Assembly: GCF_023051175.1 (NCBI RefSeq)
Contig: NZ_JALKII010000002.1
Span: forward strand, 310,001 to 374,000
Length of the DNA stretch: 64,000 bases
Origin: Alcanivorax quisquiliarum
GTDB taxonomy: Bacteria; Pseudomonadota; Gammaproteobacteria; Pseudomonadales; Alcanivoracaceae
Direction of reading: 5' to 3'
Shown here: piece after piece, positions 59,301 to 64,000 of the stretch
Layout: each line of letters starts with the position of its first letter
Numbering within the stretch: the first letter of the stretch is position 1
Notes under the pieces: generated by a model
The model's database searches: none
What the model was told of the DNA's origin: nothing
The model's input: only the letters and a program-made list of their open reading frames with translations
Made by a program: the position numbers and the translations under genes

Positions 59301-61799
59301 ACCCTGACTGATAACGCAGCGGTCAATGCGCGTGCAGCGGTCAAGACACTCGGCGGCGCGAGTCTGTTTACGTTTGAGATTATCAGTATCAGAAATAGTG
59401 GCGGCGACGTAACTACCGGTAACCCGATCCGGGGCGGCGACCCGGCGCGCGTGCGCGTGAGCGTCGTCCATCCTGATACCGACAAAGTGGCGGATCAGCT
59501 AGTGACACTGGAAACGACACTGGGTGAGTTCCAGGGGCCGGTGTCGTCGGGCACCACCGCTACTATCGCCACAGATAGCAGTGGCGAGGCCTGGGTAGAG
59601 CTGGCGTCAACCGGGGTGTCGGGGGGCGGTATCGTCACAGCGAGCTTCCCGGCGGCGGGCCTGACGGATACAGCCGTCTTCACGATTCGTGAAAGCGGAG
59701 TGAACGATGTTTATCTGGAAGCGCTGCGTGTTTACGACAACAACAATGTCGAAACTCGCATCGTGCCAGCGGACGGCTTTCTGACTGTCGAGGCCCGCGT
59801 GGTCGATGGCGCCGGAATTCCAATACAGAACCGAGTGGTGGCCTTTGCCTTGGATGCACCAGCTGGTGTGGGGGGCCTCGATCCGGTCAACGGCACTGCA
59901 CTGACAGACGGCAATGGCGTGGCCACCGTCAAACTGATGTCCGGTGCCGAGCGCGGTGCCGGTATAGTGACAGCCACCGTCCGCATCGGCTGGGAAGGCG
60001 AGGAACAAAGCTCTAGCCAGAGCGCGTCTTTCTCGTCAGAAGGCGGCGGAGTGGAGGCGACACCGGAACCGGTGGAGATCGCGTTCGAGTTTGACGCCGC
60101 TGTTGATCCGGGACCGGGTCTGCCGCTAGCGCTTTCAGAAGGTCGAAGCTTGCTGGTATCGGTTGCCTTTACTTCCAATGGTGCGCCATGGATGGGCGAA
60201 GGTTATGTTGAATTCAACTCGCATTGTCTGCAAACCGGGCATGCGACGCTGGTGCCAGATGCCCCGGTGCCGAACCTGGGCGGATACGCCAGAGCTACCT
60301 ACACGCCCGGCACGGGTTGTGTGGTGGATACGCTATATGCCCGGGCGCAGATAGGTGCGGAGTTGCTGGTTGCCGAGCGTGCTGTTGAAGTATCTGCAGC
60401 GCCTGCCCAAGCGATCGAATTCATCGGCGCCACACCCGCCGCCCTGGGTTTGCAAGGTTCGTCGCACGCGGGCGCGGTAGAGACGGGGCAGTTGAGCTTT
60501 ATTGTTCGCAATGCGGCAGGTAATCCTGTAGCAGCAGGAACGGAGGTTCGCTTCTCGACGGTGAACGATATCGGCGGCTTCGAGATTACCTCCGATCCGG
60601 TCAGCCAAACGGATCAGAATGGCCAGGTGGTGGTAACTGTACGTAGCGGTAGTGTGCCAATGGTCGCGGGTGTTCGTGCCGAACTGTTGGCTGATGCTTC
60701 CATCTTCGCGACAGGGCAGATTCCGATCCATTCGGGCGTGGTAACACAGAACCGTTTCTCCCTGGCCACCGAACAGATCAACGTTCTGGCAGGAGATCAT
60801 CAGGGGGTAAGCGTGCCGGTGACGATCAGGGCTGCGGATCGCTTCGGTAACTGGCTTGATGGCGTCGATGTGAACTTCACCACTGAATTGGGCGATATTG
60901 ACGGGAGCTGTGAGACTACTAACGGCACCTGTACTGTGATGTGGACCAGTCATGGCGCCCAACCGATACACTTTGATGAAGGCCGGGCTACACGTGGCTG
61001 CTCGTCGATTAATGCGTTCGAGCAGGGTGTGTTGAACCCCGTAAGATGTGATGCCTTCGACCGGTATGGCCGCAGCACCGTCACGGCCTGGACCATCGGT
61101 GAGGAGAGCTTCATCGACCAGAATGGTAATAACCTGTTCGACGAAGGAGAGCAGTGGACGCGCTTGCCTGAAGCCTTCCGTGATGATAACGAAACCGGTT
61201 TTCACGAGCGGGAGCCATTGTTCTCCGAAGAGTATATGGATTTTGACCAGGACGGGGGTTACACCGAAGTCGATCCAGCAGCGCCATTCCGTGGTGTAGG
61301 ATGTGCTGATACGGATCCAGCATCGCCTCATTGCAAGGCGCTGACCCATGTACGTCGCTCAGCCCTGATTGTGTTGGCCACCGACAATGTCCAAGGCTGG
61401 GTGGTGGCACCTGGCTCGTCTTACACCGGGTGGGGTGATATCAGCGACTCCAACACCCCACCTCAGGGTTGGGGCAGGACGACCCTGACTGGGCTGGTTC
61501 CGGTTGTATCGCTGCCGCCGGAGGGCGGCGACTTCAGAGTGATCATGGCAGATATGAATGGCAACGCGCCGGCGGCAGGCTCCAGTATTTCGGTAGAAGT
61601 AACGGATTCATCAGCGAGAATCCTTGGTGAACCCAGTTGCCAAGCTGCTAGCCGAACGGAGCCTCTAGTGTGCGACTTTAGCGTGAAGCCGAGTTCTGGC
61701 CAGACAGCTATCGAGCCGGGCACGGATATACTGGTGACGCTCCAGAGTGCTGCGGCTATCGGGCCTGTGCTCCTACCAGCTATTCCTGTGCAAAACTAA
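56364..61799 (+). CDS. giant Ig-like (Big_1) repeat lipoprotein
   Basis: The 1811-residue protein has a lipoprotein signal with lipobox LAAC (Cys18) followed by Gly, which favours the outer membrane. A short Asp-Pro-rich linker (about 117-135) leads to roughly ten Big_1 modules of about 110-120 residues. Each carries a turn such as TDAAGVATLNL, TDGNGRASTRI or TNASGEVEMTL followed by an AG..GAGTLTATF-type strand. Two more divergent modules follow. The C-terminal part (about 1500-1690) differs: it has several Cys (SCETTNGTC, RGCSS, VRCDAF, GVGCADTD) and acidic stretches (DQNGNNLFDEGE, DFDQDGGYTEVD) resembling calcium-binding loops. Such invasin/intimin-like proteins usually act in adhesion. A strong terminator follows. 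Confidence 0.88.
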   Translation: MRRRIGFLAALIVSLAACGGGSGSSSGLNYGQPTVEVSGLEQGEQVTVTLEGAQSEQLSFAADGSRRFTTRVQDDKSYTLSLAATGTVCTFGNGRNAIVSKNASQAHAVGCGREVVAPPPDPDPNDPDPADPADPQARSLQVSLGGVGSAENPIRDGQHATVQVTLRGAGGQLLAGEVVHFSTTLGELSVDSALTTSAGVATVILSAGDTKGAGSLTVTHHYLQGEDEHVARHTVNFATEGDAAGAPPVQSDDYVLSLQLFDAAGALLGPAEAIVTVNAPLTLRATLTHNGAPVPGAIVRFNTAVGEIEHSSRLTNAAGVATTTLTAGATAAAGTVNATVTIGQTTVSGSINAESLGGQQPGSGTAAVVVALALLDSTNNPVGTAANPITQDRPATVIATVTLDGQPLANEVLEFTSPNYGELSPTSALTDAAGRAQVQLRAGEQEGAGTLAAAVMYQGQPYTGSVNFLTRGASHEDGETMTLTLKLDGESAPYALNPLTSNSPGVVEVELTRGDTAIPVPGQLITLASDIGQLEVDRVLTDGNGRASTRIAVGENDPSGAGTLTATFTLGGEQHEVTLNFALVNTSVDRKPELTLTLSNIQIDKDNPALVQATVTQDGAPVAGVVVEFSTDAGVLSPTSGRALTDAAGVATLNLLAGEVQTAGTITARLFGVADVEDTATFNTKGDGGVVQNPEAGWDIEFALRDQSNTADITEIGGNDIGLLVVRLVDDQGNGVAGQIINLSVTAGNLAPASGLVLTGADGRAQATLASGGVPGAGTATATFGSLEKSVNFMLTGEEPVVGNIAMTAPAEINASAPAMIVAQVTDASGQPVANQIVTFTTELGTMTPASGRVATDNTGNARIELDVGEAEGAGVLTATTEFDSQPVSTRHVFTAVQDFQLALVVTYSDPTASVVTSEHPATIVAILQGANGPVEGKVVTFAATVGELAGTSGRTNASGEVEMTLVAGTVPGDGEVIATLTDNAAVNARAAVKTLGGASLFTFEIISIRNSGGDVTTGNPIRGGDPARVRVSVVHPDTDKVADQLVTLETTLGEFQGPVSSGTTATIATDSSGEAWVELASTGVSGGGIVTASFPAAGLTDTAVFTIRESGVNDVYLEALRVYDNNNVETRIVPADGFLTVEARVVDGAGIPIQNRVVAFALDAPAGVGGLDPVNGTALTDGNGVATVKLMSGAERGAGIVTATVRIGWEGEEQSSSQSASFSSEGGGVEATPEPVEIAFEFDAAVDPGPGLPLALSEGRSLLVSVAFTSNGAPWMGEGYVEFNSHCLQTGHATLVPDAPVPNLGGYARATYTPGTGCVVDTLYARAQIGAELLVAERAVEVSAAPAQAIEFIGATPAALGLQGSSHAGAVETGQLSFIVRNAAGNPVAAGTEVRFSTVNDIGGFEITSDPVSQTDQNGQVVVTVRSGSVPMVAGVRAELLADASIFATGQIPIHSGVVTQNRFSLATEQINVLAGDHQGVSVPVTIRAADRFGNWLDGVDVNFTTELGDIDGSCETTNGTCTVMWTSHGAQPIHFDEGRATRGCSSINAFEQGVLNPVRCDAFDRYGRSTVTAWTIGEESFIDQNGNNLFDEGEQWTRLPEAFRDDNETGFHEREPLFSEEYMDFDQDGGYTEVDPAAPFRGVGCADTDPASPHCKALTHVRRSALIVLATDNVQGWVVAPGSSYTGWGDISDSNTPPQGWGRTTLTGLVPVVSLPPEGGDFRVIMADMNGNAPAAGSSISVEVTDSSARILGEPSCQAASRTEPLVCDFSVKPSSGQTAIEPGTDILVTLQSAAAIGPVLLPAIPVQN

Positions 61800-61820
61800 C
61801 GGACTTGGCTGACTGACAGA

Positions 61821-61855
61821 AAGCCGCCATCCAATAACGGATGGCGGCTTTTTTT
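61821..61855 (+). terminator. Rho-independent terminator of the Ig-like gene
   Basis: AAGCCGCCATCC and GGATGGCGGCTT form a perfect 12-bp stem with an AATAAC loop followed by seven Ts, 21 bases after the stop codon. Confidence 0.96.
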
Positions 61856-61956
61856 GGTTTCCTTAACCAGTCGCTATATGGTGTGTCAGCGAGCCTGATA
61901 GTTGCCACATGCTTTTTATGATTGAAATAAATGCAAATGGCTTATGCTGTGGTGCT

Positions 61957-62246
61957 TCAAGTCACTTTTTCGCTCTTTGAGCGCAGAATACACCCGCCCT
62001 TATCCCGCTTGCCGACGGCTAAAAGGTGTACGATCAGCTCGTCATCAACCACTTCATAAGCGAGCCGATAACCCGCCGAGCGCAGCTTTATCTTCAGCCC
62101 GATTGATATCCATTTAACTTGTCGGCAGGAGCTCCGGGAATTTCTAACCTTTACGCCAATTGTTTCTTTAACGGGCTTTTAACTGGCCCGCCCAGCCCCG
62201 GCCACTCTTCCAGAGCAGCCGATAGAAACTTCAGCTTATAGGTCAT
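61957..62246 (-). pseudogene. RelE/ParE-type toxin gene, degraded
   Basis: The minus-strand frame from ATG 62246 overlaps the antitoxin's end and reads MTYKLKFLSAALEEW..., a typical RelE start. It meets TAA at 62151-62153 after KKQLA, then continues as RLEIPGAPADKLNG. A frameshift is needed to reach IKLRSAGYRLAYEVVDDELI and LLAVGKRDK, the RelE core. A second shift near 61990 would restore VYSALKERKSDLK. One nonsense codon and two shifts indicate a non-functional toxin beside an intact antitoxin. Confidence 0.85.
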
Positions 62247-62487
62247 CCAGAGACACCGAAACGGCTTGCTCTTTATCTTTCAAACGTTCTTCGACAAGCC
62301 TGGAGAGTTCATGATCCTCGATTATCTCCATCAAAGCCGCATAGGTATCAGCAGGAATCAGGTAAGCAGCTGGCTTATTATGGTTCAACACAGCAATAGG
62401 TGAGCCATTGGCCTTCGACAATAGCGCGGCCGGGTTTTTCTTCAGTTCCGAGATACTTACAGAGAATTCAGCCAGGACTTGACGCAT
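62236..62487 (-). CDS. Phd/YefM family antitoxin
   Basis: The 83-residue protein begins MRQVLAEFSVSISELKKNPAALL and has NGSPIAVLNHNKPAAYLIPADTYAAL. This is the N-terminal DNA-binding fold of the Phd/YefM family. It ends with an acidic tail that would contact the toxin. The ATG at 62487 opens the pair; the RelE frame overlaps its last codons by 11 bases. With the toxin decayed it is an orphan antitoxin that may still act as a repressor or neutralise related toxins. Confidence 0.9.
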   Translation of the reverse strand: MRQVLAEFSVSISELKKNPAALLSKANGSPIAVLNHNKPAAYLIPADTYAALMEIIEDHELSRLVEERLKDKEQAVSVSLDDL

Positions 62488-62710
62488 AGGGCCTCCCTGT
62501 AAGGGGCAGCATTAAGGTTTGCCAGGGGTGTATTCGTCTGCTCTGCCACTCCGGCTCGCAGGATGGCATCCCTCGGATTGGCAGACAAGAGGACATGGCT
62601 GTTGGAGGCGCAAAAAAACGAAGCTGTGAAGTCAGATTTATTCCTGCGCGATAAATTTTGAAGTTCATATTTTGAGATGAACGTGTGAAGGAAGTGTGCT
62701 TCTGTGGAGC

Positions 62711-62961
62711 TTTTTCGCCCCTCTCCCCTTGTGGGAGAGGGGTTGGGGGAGAGGGGGCGATGAACTTTCGGCTGCCACGACGGCCGCTACATGTTGCGCT
62801 ACTTTCACTTCTCTTCAGTAGAAATTTCTATGAAAATTCCACTGAAAAAATTCTCGAGCGTCAGCCAGTTTCGTTCTAGATTGAGTGCCGAGTATATGTT
62901 TACTGCCATAATCTCCCCCCTCTCCCCAACCCCTCTCCCGCAAGGGGAGAGGGGCTAAAAA
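62711..62961. mobile_element. MITE-like element with about 48-bp terminal inverted repeats
   Basis: The left end (62711-62759) and the complement of the right end (62913-62961) share TTTTT-GCCCCTCTCCCCTTG-GGGAGAGGGGTTGGGG-AGAGGGGG with few differences. Each end also folds on itself (CCCTCTCC / GGGAGAGGG). The 153-base core is AT-rich and has no supported gene. No target-site duplication is obvious. The same C/G-rich motif type occurs as dispersed intergenic repeats in many proteobacteria. Bases 62488-62710 between the antitoxin gene and the element show nothing recognisable. Confidence 0.6.
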
Positions 62962-62997
62962 TGGCCAATGCGGGATTGGATGGTTCTTCCTGTCTTT

Positions 62998-63041
62998 CAA
63001 AGCTCAAAGCTCAAAGCTCAAAACTGAGAGCTTAAAGCTCA
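62998..63041. repeat. short tandem repeat of AAAGCTC units
   Basis: CAAAGCT is repeated three times in succession and then twice more in altered form (AAACTGAGAG, TTAAAGCTCAA). It is only a few bases from the end of the gamma-glutamyltransferase gene. Confidence 0.8.
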
Positions 63042-63045
63042 ATAT

Positions 63046-64000
63046 TCACCGCTCACCATTCACCGCTCCGGACCTGCCACGCAACACCCGCGCACTACCT
63101 TCCCCTCTCGGATCACTCGCCGCGCTCACTTCTCCCTTCTCGCCTTCCCACAAAATCGCATGCATGTCGCCATAGGCGCGGCCGGTGGATTTCAGTTCGT
63201 GGCCGCGTGCGGTGAGCAGGCCGGCTTCGGGCGAGCCAATGAAGGCGGGTTCGGCTTCGACGATGTCGGGCAGGTACTGGTGGTGGTAGCGGGGGCGGCT
63301 GACCCAGTCTTGCGGGGGCTTGCCGGCGAGCGCTTCCTGAATGCCGAGCAACACCATGCTGATGATGCGGCTGCCGCCCGGTGTGCCGAGGATGGCGACG
63401 TTGTTGTCCCACTCGACGAAAGTGGGCGTCATGGATGAGAGTGGGCGCTTGCCAGGGGCGATGGCATTGGCGAGGCTGCCGACCAGGCCGTAGGCGTTGG
63501 CGGCGCCCGGTTTGGCGGAGAAATCATCCATTTCGTTGTTCAGCAGGATGCCGGTGCCGGCGGCGACGAAGCCGGAGCCGAACGGCAGGTTGATGCTCAG
63601 GGTGGCAGCCACGCGATTACCTTCGTCGTCCAGAATGGAAAAGTGCGTAGTATGGGTGCCGGTCGGTTGCTCGATCGGTTCGCCAAGCTCGCTGCTGGGG
63701 GTGGGTCGATCCAGCTGAATGCTGGCGGCCTTGTCGCGGGCATGGCGCTTACTTAGCAAGCGGGTGATGGGCATGCTGACAAAATCAGGATCGCCCAGGT
63801 GCTCGGCGCGATCGTGGTAGCTGCGTTTCATGGCTTCGACGGTCAGGTGCGGCAACAGGGCGGGGTCGATATCGCCGTCGTTGAACTCGGCAAGAATATT
63901 CAGCGTCTCGGCGACAACGATGCCGCCCGATGAGGGCGGCGGTGCAGAAATGATGCGGGCGCCGCGGAATTCGCTGATGATCGGTTCGCGCTCCTTTACC
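63046..64000 (-). CDS. ggt: gamma-glutamyltransferase, 3' part (continues past the window)
   Basis: Gamma-glutamyltransferase is a periplasmic N-terminal-nucleophile hydrolase that cleaves gamma-glutamyl bonds of glutathione after self-processing. The visible 317 codons cover the end of the large subunit and the whole small subunit. The small subunit starts at the catalytic Thr in TGTHTTHFSILDDEGNRVA. Later motifs are LNNEMDDFSAKPG, KRPLSSMTPTFV and GTPGGSRIISMVL. The frame is open to the last base, so the start is outside the window. The gene is intact as far as seen. Confidence 0.95.
   Translation of the reverse strand, partial: VKEREPIISEFRGARIISAPPPSSGGIVVAETLNILAEFNDGDIDPALLPHLTVEAMKRSYHDRAEHLGDPDFVSMPITRLLSKRHARDKAASIQLDRPTPSSELGEPIEQPTGTHTTHFSILDDEGNRVAATLSINLPFGSGFVAAGTGILLNNEMDDFSAKPGAANAYGLVGSLANAIAPGKRPLSSMTPTFVEWDNNVAILGTPGGSRIISMVLLGIQEALAGKPPQDWVSRPRYHHQYLPDIVEAEPAFIGSPEAGLLTARGHELKSTGRAYGDMHAILWEGEKGEVSAASDPRGEGSARVLRGRSGAVNGER

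Noticed and set aside
62998-63041. Possible CRISPR array
   Set aside because: Units are only 7 bases and contiguous, with no spacers.

Overview
This 64 kb window reads as chromosome of a high-GC gammaproteobacterium, most likely a marine hydrocarbon degrader close to Alcanivorax. The evidence is an intact AlkB alkane hydroxylase, an alkyl-sulfatase-like lipoprotein, a DesB-type desaturase, and Pseudomonas-like gene neighbourhoods (dprA/tsaC/hemF/aroE, prlC-yheV, dut-algC-argB, coaBC/radC/rpmBG, gmk-rpoZ-spoT-ridA, rph-pyrE). The genus is inference; no rRNA or other marker is present. I see no tRNA, rRNA, CRISPR array or complete insertion sequence.

Layout. 1-8.3 kb: dprA, purE, tsaC, hemF and aroE, then an LpxR-type lipid A deacylase, a gamma-carbonic anhydrase and prlC-yheV, closed by a clear terminator. 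8.4-14.2 kb: accessory metabolism, with an alkyl-sulfatase-like lipoprotein divergent from an AraC regulator, a SnoaL-like protein divergent from alkB, and a DUF5924/DUF2914 membrane protein. 14.3-25.6 kb: htpG behind a near-perfect sigma-32 promoter, an AsmA protein, oxyR-recG, an epimerase-like protein, and gmk-rpoZ / spoT-ridA. 25.7-28.3 kb: an insert between gmk and yicC carrying a methyltransferase, a Xre-RES toxin-antitoxin pair and a 360-base stretch rich in inverted repeats. 28.3-38.9 kb: housekeeping genes yicC, rph, pyrE, slmA, argB, an algC-like mutase, dut, coaBC, radC, rpmB and rpmG.

38.9-49.9 kb: an AT-richer leader with palindromes, then a complete-looking tad (Flp type IVb pilus) operon: flp, tadE-like, cpaB/rcpC, secretin rcpA, tadZ, tadA, tadB, tadC, tadD, a DUF3613 gene and a large AT-rich tadG-like gene. 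It has no prepilin peptidase of its own, and its TadZ lacks a recognisable P-loop. 50-56.3 kb: two small outer-membrane barrels, a desaturase, a lone hydantoinase-A-type protein, mutM and a small exported protein. 56.4-61.8 kb: one 1811-residue lipoprotein made of about a dozen Ig-like (Big_1) modules with a Cys- and Asp-rich C-terminal region. 61.9-64 kb: a decaying RelE toxin gene next to an intact Phd/YefM antitoxin, a MITE-like pair of inverted repeats, a short tandem repeat, and the 3' part of a gamma-glutamyltransferase gene.

The Tad pilus, small barrels and giant Ig-like lipoprotein together make a surface/adhesion region. AlkB, the alkyl-sulfatase-like protein, the desaturase and LpxR fit life at an oil-water interface with envelope remodelling. 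Four genes (recG, spoT, the methyltransferase and the Xre antitoxin) appear to start at TTG.
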